NCBI RefSeq assembly: GCF_000739735.1
Contig: NZ_BBJF01000017.1
Location: forward strand, 62,001-126,000
Length of the DNA stretch: 64,000 nucleotides
From: Paraburkholderia ginsengisoli NBRC 100965
Lineage (GTDB): Bacteria > Pseudomonadota > Gammaproteobacteria > Burkholderiales > Burkholderiaceae
Direction of reading: 5' to 3'
Numbering within the stretch: the stretch's first letter is position 1; each line of letters starts with the position of its first letter. The notes under the pieces were generated by a model. The model was not told the origin of the DNA, ran no database searches, and was given only the letters and a program-made list of their open reading frames with translations. Positions 16,492 through 25,400 of this stretch are shown here, one piece after another. A program made the position numbers and the translations under genes.

Positions 16492-18710
16492 GCACGCCGG
16501 AATCGCAGCAAGCCCAGCCGGCGACAGGCGGCGAAGGCGCCAACCCGTCGCGCTTCGAGCGCTTCGTCGACGCGCGCTTCTGGAACAGCCGCATCGTCAC
16601 CGTGTTCGTCACGGCGTTCGCGCTGGGTATGCTGTACTTCGTGTTCACGGTGCCGCTCGAGTTCTACGAGCAACTCGCTTTCGCCACCTGCTGCTTTCTG
16701 ATTGCGCTGCTGTTCCGCCGTCTGCAAGGCCGTTACGCGACGATGGTGATGATCATGCTGTCGGTGGTCACGTCGGGCCGCTACATGTACTGGCGGCTGA
16801 CCGAGACCACTTACTGGGAACATCCGCTCGACGCCGCGTGGGGTCTGCTGCTGGTGTCGGCCGAAGTGTATTCGACGATCGTGCTGCTGCTCGGCTACTT
16901 CCAGACCGCGTGGCCGCTCAAGCGCACGCCGATGCCGCTGCCCGCGTCGCGCGACGAATGGCCGAGCGTCGACGTGTTCATTCCGACCTACAACGAGCCG
17001 CTCACGGTGGTGAAGCCGACCATCTACGCCGCGCTCGCGCTCGACTATCCGCCCGAGAAGATTTCGATTCACGTGCTCGACGACGGCCGCCGTCCCGAGT
17101 TCAAGGCGTTCTGCGAGGAAGTCGGCGTCAACTGGACGATCCGCACGCACAACCGCCACGCGAAGGCCGGCAACATCAACGAAGCGCTGAAGATCACGAG
17201 CGGCGAGTACATCGCGATCTTCGACTGCGATCACATCCCGACCCGCTCGTTCCTGCAGGTCGGTCTCGGCTGGTTCCTGCGCGACAAGCTGCTGTCGATG
17301 CTGCAAACGCCGCACCACTTCTTCAACGCCGATCCGTTCGAGCGCAACCTCGGCACGTTCCGCAAGGTGCCGAACGAAGGCGAACTGTTCTACGGACTCG
17401 TGCAGGACGGCAACGATCTGTGGAACGCGACCTTCTTCTGCGGCTCGTGCGCGCTGCTGCGCCGGACCATGGTCGAGGAAATCGGCGGGATCGCGGTCGA
17501 GACCGTGACCGAAGACGCGCACACCGCGCTGAAGCTGCACCGCCTCGGCTACACCACCGCGTATCTCGCGATTCCGCAAGCCGCCGGGCTCGCCACCGAA
17601 AGCCTGTCCGGCCACATCGGCCAGCGAATTCGCTGGGCGCGCGGCATGACGCAGATCTTCCGGATCGACAACCCGCTGACCGGCAAAGGGCTGAAACTGG
17701 GCCAGCGGTTGTGCTATCTGAACGCGATGATGCACTTCTTCTACGGCATCCCGCGCCTGGTGTTCCTCACCGCGCCGCTGTCGTATCTGTTCTTCGGCGC
17801 GCACGTGATCGAGGCCGCCGCCAGCACGATCGCGATCTACGCGCTGCCGCACATGATGCACGCGAGCATCACCAACTCGCGGATGCAGCGCTCGTTCCGC
17901 CATTCGTTCTGGGCCGAGGTCTACGAGTCGGTGCTCGCGTCGTACATCACCGCGCCGACGCTGCTCGCGCTCATCAACCCGAAGCTCGGCAAGTTCAACG
18001 TGACGGCCAAGGGCGGCCAGATCGAGAAGAACTATTTCGACTGGGCGATCTCGCGCCCGTATCTGTTCCTGCTGCTGCTGAACCTGATCGGCTTCTGCGT
18101 CGGCATCGCGCATATCTATCTGAACTGGCATGTGCGCAGCGTGGTGCAGACCACCGTTCTGAATCTGGCGTGGACCGGCTACAACATGCTGATTCTCGGC
18201 GCGAGCGTGGCCGCCGCGAGCGAGCGTCGGCAGATTCGCGCGGTGCACCGCGTGGCGATGAAGATGCCGGTGATGCTCAAGTTCTCGACCGGCCGCACGC
18301 TCGCCTGCGAGACCATCGACTACTCGGAAGGCGGCGTCGGCGTCGCGCTGCCCGCCGCGATCGAGGTGCCGATGCACGAGCGCGTGACCGTGTCGCTGTT
18401 TCGCGGCGACGAGGAATTCGCGTTCCCGGCGACCGTCGGCTTCACCGCGCCGGGACGCGTGGGCCTGCGTTTTTCGGCGATGACGCGCGAGCAGGAGTAC
18501 GAGTTCGTCAAGACCACTTTCGCGCGCGCGGACGCCTGGACCGGCTGGGCCGAAGGCCGCCAGCAGGACACGCCGCTGCGCGGTCTGTCGCATGTGCTGA
18601 CGGTCGGCGCACGCGGCATCGGCGGGCTGTTCGAACATCTCTACGCCGACCTTCGCACTTCGATGAAAAGCCGTCCGGTGGACGTGAAGAAGCTAAAAAC
18701 CAAAGACTGA
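16488..18710 (+). CDS. bcsA: BcsA, c-di-GMP-activated cellulose synthase catalytic subunit
   Basis: A 740-residue inner-membrane family 2 glycosyltransferase that polymerises UDP-glucose and threads the chain through its own channel. Active-site elements are complete: PTYNEP, Asp198-Asp199 in VLDDGRRPEF, D246xD248 (FDCDH), Asp343 in TEDAH, and Q379RIRW. The C-terminal PilZ domain has R580xxxR584 and DYSEGGVG, the two halves of the c-di-GMP site. Membrane helices flank the catalytic domain. About 50 N-terminal residues precede the first helix. It lies 3 bases before bcsB. Confidence 0.97.
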   Translation: MSTPESQQAQPATGGEGANPSRFERFVDARFWNSRIVTVFVTAFALGMLYFVFTVPLEFYEQLAFATCCFLIALLFRRLQGRYATMVMIMLSVVTSGRYMYWRLTETTYWEHPLDAAWGLLLVSAEVYSTIVLLLGYFQTAWPLKRTPMPLPASRDEWPSVDVFIPTYNEPLTVVKPTIYAALALDYPPEKISIHVLDDGRRPEFKAFCEEVGVNWTIRTHNRHAKAGNINEALKITSGEYIAIFDCDHIPTRSFLQVGLGWFLRDKLLSMLQTPHHFFNADPFERNLGTFRKVPNEGELFYGLVQDGNDLWNATFFCGSCALLRRTMVEEIGGIAVETVTEDAHTALKLHRLGYTTAYLAIPQAAGLATESLSGHIGQRIRWARGMTQIFRIDNPLTGKGLKLGQRLCYLNAMMHFFYGIPRLVFLTAPLSYLFFGAHVIEAAASTIAIYALPHMMHASITNSRMQRSFRHSFWAEVYESVLASYITAPTLLALINPKLGKFNVTAKGGQIEKNYFDWAISRPYLFLLLLNLIGFCVGIAHIYLNWHVRSVVQTTVLNLAWTGYNMLILGASVAAASERRQIRAVHRVAMKMPVMLKFSTGRTLACETIDYSEGGVGVALPAAIEVPMHERVTVSLFRGDEEFAFPATVGFTAPGRVGLRFSAMTREQEYEFVKTTFARADAWTGWAEGRQQDTPLRGLSHVLTVGARGIGGLFEHLYADLRTSMKSRPVDVKKLKTKD

Positions 18711-18713
18711 TCA

Positions 18714-21290
18714 ATGGGCAAGAGGATGGCGAAGGACAAGATCGAACGCTCGACTCACGAGCGCGGCAGGACCCGATTGCAAACGTTGCCGGCGTTGCCG
18801 GCGCGACGCGTCGCACGCACAGCGTCGACGCGGCTGATGCGCGGCCTCGCGTGCTGGCTCGCGTTGCAGACCGCGCTGGCGGCGCCGCTGGCTCCGTTGG
18901 CTGCGGCGGCTGAAGCGGCGGCGGCCGCGTCGAGCGGCGGCACAAGCGCGACTCGTGCAGCCACTCAGGCAGGCGCTGTCCGCACCGCCACCGGGGTGGG
19001 CAGCGTGCCCGCCCCCGGCCCCGCCTTGCCGTTCGACCCCAACGCGATCCCGCAGCCGCAACTCGCCACGCCGACACCCGCGCTCGCCCCGACGGCGGCA
19101 AAAGCGCTGGGCGTCAGGACGCCGACCACCGCCGACCCGGGCACGCTGGTGCCGGGCGGCCGCCGTCAAACCCTCACGTTCGCCGACCTCGGCGCGCTCG
19201 ACCCGCTGCAACTGCGCGGCGTCGACGGCCAGAACGGCGTCGCGTTTTCGGTGCCCGGCGATGAAGTCGTCACCGGCGCGATGCTGCATCTGATCTACAG
19301 CTACTCGCCCGCTCTGCTCGGGAACATCTCGCAGCTCAAGGTGCTGGTGAATGGCGAAGTCGCCGCGACGCTGCCTGTGCCGAAGGAACAGGCCGGCATG
19401 CTGGTGGCGCGCGACGTGTCGATCGATCCGCGCTTCATCACCGAGTTCAACCATCTGAACGTGCAGTTGATCGGCCATTACACGACGAACTGCGAAGACC
19501 CGGCGAATTCGTCGCTGTGGGCCACCGTCAGCAATGCGAGTTCGCTCGATCTGACCTACGCGTCGCTCGCCAGCAAGCCGGATCTGGCCGCGCTGCCGGC
19601 GCCCTTCTTCGACCGGCGCGACGTGCGCCGCCTCGAACTGCCGTTCGTGTTTCCGCAAAAGCCCGGCGCGGGCACGCTCGAAGCGGGCGGCATTGTCGCG
19701 TCGTGGTTCGGCGCGCTCGCCGGCTATCGCGGCGCGATGTTTCCGACGCAACTGGACAACGCGCCGCTGTCGGGCAACGCGGTCGTATTCGCGACCGACG
19801 ATCAACGCCCGGCCGGCGTCACGCTGCCGGCGATCTCCGGGCCGACCATCGCGGTGGTCGATCGCGAAGCGCCCGCGCACGGCAAGCTGCTGCTCGTGCT
19901 GGGCCGTACCGAAGCGGAGCTGAAGACCGCCGCGAAGTCGCTCGGCATCGGCCAGAACTCGCTGTCTGGCCAGAGCGCGACCATTACGCAGCTGACCGAA
20001 CTCGCGCCGCGCGAGCCGTACGACGCACCGAACTGGCTGCCGACCAACCGTCCGGTGCGCTTCGGCGAACTGGCCGACCCGCGCGACCTGAGCGTGTCCG
20101 GTTACGACGCCGACGCGGTGCACGTGAATCTGCGCGTGCCGCCCGATCTGTTCATGTGGCACACGAAGGGCGCGCCGATCGATCTGCGCTACCGCTACAC
20201 GGTGCGTCCGCTGCGCGACCGCTCGTCGCTGAACGTGAGCGTGAACAACGGCTTCGTGCAGGCGCTGCCGATTCCGGCGGAGTCCGCATCGGTATTCGAG
20301 CTGAGCCATTACTTCGGGCGCGTGCTGCCCGACAGGACCGCCGAAGCGCGCCGCACCATCAACATTCCGCCGCTGTTGCTCACGCCGCGCGCACAGGTGC
20401 GCCTGCATTTCTACTACGACATTCCGAACACCGGCGAATGTCACGGCCGTGTGCTCGACAACGTGGTCGGCGCGATCGATCCGAACTCGACCATCGACCT
20501 GTCGTCGTTCCCGCATTACATGGCGCTGCCCGATCTGGCCGCGTTCGCCAATAGCGGCTTCCCGTTCACGCGCATGGCGGACCTCTCCGAGACCGCCGTG
20601 ATCCTGCCGAACGACGCCGATTCGAGCGACTACAGCCTGTATCTGCTGACGATGGGCCGCATGGGTGCGTCGACCGGCTATCCGGCCACAGGCGTGACGG
20701 TGGGCAACGCCGACGACGCCGACAAGTACGCGAACAAGGACCTGCTGGTTTTCGGCGCGCCCGGCAAACAGCCGCTGTTGCAGCGCTGGTCGAAGTCGAT
20801 GCCGTTCTCCAGCGACGGCGACGCGCGCACCTTCCAGATCTCCGACATCGTCTTCAAGCTCGAAGACTGGTGGCATGGCGAACGCGGCGTCGAGCGCACA
20901 CCGGCGCGCGCCGACCTGACGCTGGTCAGCTCGAACGGCGCCGCGTTGCTGACCGGCTTCGAATCGCCGCTGCAGAAGAACCGCAGCGCGGTGGCGCTGG
21001 TGAGCGCGGCGGGCCAGTCGGACGCGGACCTGTCGAGCGCGCTGCTCGACGCCGATGTGCTGCCGAAGATTCAAGGCGCGATGGCTGTCGTGCACGGCCG
21101 CGACGTCACTATCACGTCGAACGGCGACGCGTACTACGTCGGCCATCTATCGCCGCAGGAGTATCTGCGCTGGGCGCTGTCATCGCATCCGCTGCTGTTG
21201 ATGCTGGGCGGCGTGCTCGCCGCGCTGATCGTCGCGGCCCTGTTCTACCGGACGCTGCGCTCGATCGCCGCGCGCCGCCTGAAGGACTGA
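18714..21290 (+). CDS. bcsB: BcsB, periplasmic membrane-anchored cellulose synthase subunit
   Basis: An 858-residue protein with an unusually long, basic N-terminal region (~45 residues) before the signal-like hydrophobic stretch (LACWLALQTALAAPLAPLAA), an Ala/Pro linker, the repeating jelly-roll/ferredoxin-like modules of BcsB, and one C-terminal membrane helix (LLLMLGGVLAALIVAALFY) that packs against BcsA. It guides the emerging glucan through the periplasm. ATG 18714 or 18726 may be the start; a later start would shorten only the basic leader. Larger than E. coli BcsB (about 780 residues), mainly through that leader and linker. Confidence 0.95.
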   Translation: MGKRMAKDKIERSTHERGRTRLQTLPALPARRVARTASTRLMRGLACWLALQTALAAPLAPLAAAAEAAAAASSGGTSATRAATQAGAVRTATGVGSVPAPGPALPFDPNAIPQPQLATPTPALAPTAAKALGVRTPTTADPGTLVPGGRRQTLTFADLGALDPLQLRGVDGQNGVAFSVPGDEVVTGAMLHLIYSYSPALLGNISQLKVLVNGEVAATLPVPKEQAGMLVARDVSIDPRFITEFNHLNVQLIGHYTTNCEDPANSSLWATVSNASSLDLTYASLASKPDLAALPAPFFDRRDVRRLELPFVFPQKPGAGTLEAGGIVASWFGALAGYRGAMFPTQLDNAPLSGNAVVFATDDQRPAGVTLPAISGPTIAVVDREAPAHGKLLLVLGRTEAELKTAAKSLGIGQNSLSGQSATITQLTELAPREPYDAPNWLPTNRPVRFGELADPRDLSVSGYDADAVHVNLRVPPDLFMWHTKGAPIDLRYRYTVRPLRDRSSLNVSVNNGFVQALPIPAESASVFELSHYFGRVLPDRTAEARRTINIPPLLLTPRAQVRLHFYYDIPNTGECHGRVLDNVVGAIDPNSTIDLSSFPHYMALPDLAAFANSGFPFTRMADLSETAVILPNDADSSDYSLYLLTMGRMGASTGYPATGVTVGNADDADKYANKDLLVFGAPGKQPLLQRWSKSMPFSSDGDARTFQISDIVFKLEDWWHGERGVERTPARADLTLVSSNGAALLTGFESPLQKNRSAVALVSAAGQSDADLSSALLDADVLPKIQGAMAVVHGRDVTITSNGDAYYVGHLSPQEYLRWALSSHPLLLMLGGVLAALIVAALFYRTLRSIAARRLKD

Positions 21291-21300
21291 TAGGACTGTT

Positions 21301-22485
21301 ATGCAGGTTCTTCGACTCAACAAGAAAATAGCCGTTGCGCTGACGCTCGGCCTCGCTGCGTCGGCGAGTTCTGGCGGGATCGTGAAAGTTGCGCAGGCGA
21401 ACGCCGCGCTGGGCGCATGCGGCGAATGGAGCAGTTATCGCAGTTTCGTCGAACGCTTCGTGCAGGCCGACGGCCGCGTGATCGACTACTCGACGCCGGC
21501 CCAGCAGACCACTTCGGAAGGCCAGTCGTACGGCATGTTCTTCGCGCTCGTGGCGAACGACCGCGCGACCTTCGACCGGCTGCTCGCGTGGACCCGCACC
21601 AACCTCGCGGGCAATCAGTTCGACGCGCGCAACGTGCGGCTGCCCGCATGGCAGTGGGGCAAAAAACCGGACGGCTCGTACGGCGTGCTCGATCCGAATT
21701 CCGCTTCCGACTCGGACCTGTGGATCGCCTACGACCTGCTGCAAGCCGGACGCCTGTGGCGCGACGCGAGCTACACACAACTCGGCGAAGCGCTGGCCGC
21801 GCGGATCGCGCGCGAGGAACTCACCACGCTGCCGGGCGTCGGACCGATGCTGCTGCCCGGACCGCAAGGCTTCCAGAACGCAGGCGTGACGCGCCTGAAT
21901 CCGAGCTATCTGCCGCTGCCGGTGCTGCGCGGACTCGCGCACGATTTGCCTAACGGTCCGTGGAGCAAGCTCGCGGACAGCGCGTACAAGCTCGTCAAAA
22001 CCACCTCGCCGCAAGGCTTCGCGCCCGACTGGGCAGCCTGGCAGAACGGCCAGTTCGTAGTCGATCCAAAGAACGGCGACGTCGGCAGCTACGACGCGAT
22101 CCGCGTGTATCTGTGGGCCGGTCTCGCGTCGTCCGCCGATCCGCTCGCGAAGCCGTGGCTCGCGGCGCTCGGCGGCATGCGCGCGAAGGTCGCGCAAAAC
22201 GGCTTCCCGCCGGAGAAGGTTTCATCGACCACCGGCGCGGCCAGCGGCGAAGGCCCGCTCAGCTACTGGGGCGCGCTCGCGCCGTACTTCAGGTCGCTCG
22301 GCGACGAGCACGGCCTGGGCCTCGCGCGCACGCATCTGGCCGCGCTCGACGGCGGCGTGCCGGGCCGCGAACCGGTTTATTACGATCGTGTGCTGGGCTT
22401 GTTCGGCACGGGTTTCATCGACGGCCGCTATCGCTTCGACGAAGCCGGCCGTCTCGTGCCGAGTTGGAGAAACGCATGCGATTGA
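21301..22485 (+). CDS. bcsZ: BcsZ, periplasmic endo-beta-1,4-glucanase (GH8)
   Basis: A 394-residue glycoside hydrolase family 8 enzyme with an N-terminal signal peptide. The acid Glu73 (TSEGQSYGM) and the base Asp265 (SYDAIRVYLWAG) are both present. BcsZ trims cellulose during secretion and is required for, or limits, polymer output in several bacteria. It starts 10 bases after bcsB and its last 10 bases overlap bcsC, keeping the order BZC seen in many bcs operons. Confidence 0.95.
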   Translation: MQVLRLNKKIAVALTLGLAASASSGGIVKVAQANAALGACGEWSSYRSFVERFVQADGRVIDYSTPAQQTTSEGQSYGMFFALVANDRATFDRLLAWTRTNLAGNQFDARNVRLPAWQWGKKPDGSYGVLDPNSASDSDLWIAYDLLQAGRLWRDASYTQLGEALAARIAREELTTLPGVGPMLLPGPQGFQNAGVTRLNPSYLPLPVLRGLAHDLPNGPWSKLADSAYKLVKTTSPQGFAPDWAAWQNGQFVVDPKNGDVGSYDAIRVYLWAGLASSADPLAKPWLAALGGMRAKVAQNGFPPEKVSSTTGAASGEGPLSYWGALAPYFRSLGDEHGLGLARTHLAALDGGVPGREPVYYDRVLGLFGTGFIDGRYRFDEAGRLVPSWRNACD

Positions 22486-25400
22486 GCGCCCTCGCATTGT
22501 CATTGCGCTTCGCGCTGAGCGTCACGGCCGCCTGCTATGTGGCGACGGCCGCGCCCGACGCGTTGGCGCAGGCGGCGAAAGATCCGCTGAGCGTGCTGAT
22601 CGATCAGGGCAAGTACTGGCAGTCGCATCAACGCGGCGACCTCGCCGAACAGGCGTGGCTGAAGGTGCTGCGCATCGATCCGAAGCAGCCCGACGCGCTG
22701 TACGGCATGGGCATGGTGCTCGCCGACCGCAAGGACGGCGCCGGCGCGCAGCAGTATCTGGCGCGCCTGAAGGCGGTCGCACCGGGCTATCCGAATCTGG
22801 ACGAACTGGGCCGGCGTCTCGGCGAAACGAGTCCGCGCGACCAGACCGTGAACGACGCGCGACGCCTCGCGCAAAGCGGCCAGAGCGCGAGCGCGGTGCA
22901 GGAGTATCAACGCGCGCTGCAGGGCAAACCGGCGACGCCGCAATTGCAGCTCGAGTACTACCAGGCGCTGTCGGCGACGCCGCAAGGCTGGGATCAGGCA
23001 CGTCGCGGGCTCGAACAGCTCGCGCGCGACAACCCCGACGACCCGCGTTACGCGCTCGCCTACGCGCAGCATCTGACCTATCGCGACGTCACGCGGCGCG
23101 ACGGCATTGCGCGTTTGCAGAAGCTTGCCGGCGACGGCACGGTCGGTGCGGCCGCGAAAAAGAGCTGGCGTCAGGCGCTGTTGTGGCTGGATGCGCGGCC
23201 CTCCGACGCGGCGCTGTACCAGGCCTATCTGCAAACCGCCTCCGACGACGCCGCCGTCAAGGCGCGCTTCGATTCGATGGTGCAGCAAGACAGCACGGCG
23301 CGCACACGCTCGCAGGAAAACGCCGCCGTCGATGCGCGCGGCCGCGTGATCGCCGACGGTTTCGCCGCGCTCGACCGCAACGACATCGGCACCGCGCGCG
23401 CGAAGTTCTCGTCGGTGCTCGCCAGTAGTCCGAACGATACCGACGCGCTCGGCGGCATGGGCATCGCCGCGTTGAAGCAGGAGCACTTCGCGGAGGCGCG
23501 CAACTATCTCGAGCGCGCGTCGCGCGGCGGCAATCCGGCGCGCTGGAAGACCGCGCTCGACAGCGCAACCTACTGGACGTACACCAGCGACGCGATCGGC
23601 GCGCGCAGCAACGGCGAGTTCGCGAAAGCGAAGTCGCTGTTCGAACGCGCGATCGCGATGAACCCGTCCGACGTCACCGCGCAGGTGCTGCTCGGCGAAA
23701 TGCTGCTCGCTAACCACGACGCGCCCGGCGCGGAACAGGCATACCGGATGGCGCTGCGCCGCCAGGCCGACAATCCCGACGCGATTCGCGGACTCGTCGG
23801 CGCGCTCGCCGCGCAAGGCCGCGGCGACGAGGCGCTGCAGTTCGCCAATCAGCTGAACACCGAACAGCAGTCGAAGGCTGGCGGCATCAACCGTCTGCGC
23901 GGCGAGGCGCAGGCCGCCCAGGCGCGCGCCGCCGAAGCGCGCGGCGACCTCGGCAGCGCACGCAGCCTGTTCGAAGACGCGCTGCTGAACACGCCCGACG
24001 ATCCGTGGCTGCGCCTCGACCTCGCGCGCATCTACGTGCGCCAGGGCGCGGTCGCGAACGCACGCAGCATGATGGACGGCCTGCTCGCGGCGCATCCCGA
24101 CATGACCGACGCGTTGTATGCGAGCGCGTTGCTGTCGGCGGAAACGCAGGACTGGAGCGCGGGTCTCGCGCAACTCGACCGCATTCCGGTCGCGCAACGC
24201 ACCGACGCGATGACCACGTTGCAGCATCGGCTGTGGGTGCATCAGCAGGCCGATCTCGCTACACGAATGGCGCGCAACGGTCAGACGCAACAGGCGCTTG
24301 CGACCCTGCGCGCCGCCGAGCCGGTGGCCGGCAACAGTCCCGAGTTGATCGGCGTGATCGCCGGCGCGTATCAGCAGGCCGGCGATCCGAACCGCGCGCT
24401 CGGCCTCGTGCGCGGCGCGATGAACGCCGCGCCCGGCAATACCGATCTGCTGCTGGAATACGCGGGCATTCTGTCCGCGACCGGGCAGGAAGGCGAACTC
24501 GGCATGGTGATGCGCCGGCTCGCGTCGATGCAGTTGACGCCGCAGCAGCGCACCGATTTCGGCAACCTGAATCTCGGCATCGTCATAAAGCAGGCCGATG
24601 CGGTGCGGCAGCGCGGCGATCTCGCAAGCGCTTACGACGTGATCGCCCCGTGGCTCGCGGCGATGCCCGACAACCCCGATCTGCAGGCCGCGCTCGGCCG
24701 CCTGTATTCGAGCGCCGGCGACGATCGCAATGCGCTCGCCAGTTATCGCGTCGCGCTGCAGCGCCGCCCCGACGACCTGAGCCTGCTGCAGGCGGCGATC
24801 CCGGCCGCAGTCGGCGCGAAGCAGAACAGCTACGCCGAAGCGCTCGCGCAGCAGGCGCTGAACCAGGCGCCCAACGATCCCGCCGTGCTGGCGACGGTCG
24901 GCCGCATGTATCGCGCGCAGGGCAAGTTGTCGCTCGCGTCGACGTATCTGCAGCGCTCGCTGGTCGCGGCCAATACGCCAATCGGCGCCGCACCGCGCGG
25001 CAACCCGCACAGCAACGTGCCGCGCGGCTGGGAAACGGCGATGCGCCAGATCGGCGCGACGCCGCTGCCCGGCACCAATCCATTCGAAGGCAAGACGGCC
25101 ACGGTGACATCGACCAGCGCCGACACTGCCGCGCCTGCCGGCGGCAGCTTCAATGCCGCGCGCGCTGCCCTTCCGTATTCGCAGTCCTCCTTGCCGACGC
25201 AAACCGTGCCGAACTATCCGCCGCCCACGCAGCCCGCGCCGTATGTCGCGCCTTATACCGCGCCCGCCCAGCCCTATGCGCCGAACGGTGCTCCTGCCGC
25301 GCCCGCCGCGTTGCCGTACAACGCGCCCCGCCCGGGCGCCGACTCGGGCGGCTATGGACAGGAGGCCTACGGGTCGAGCCAGTCGGGTGCGCCTTTGCAG

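Noticed and set aside
16389..18638. A 749-codon open frame antisense to bcsA
   Set aside because: Shadow of bcsA; no domain resemblance.
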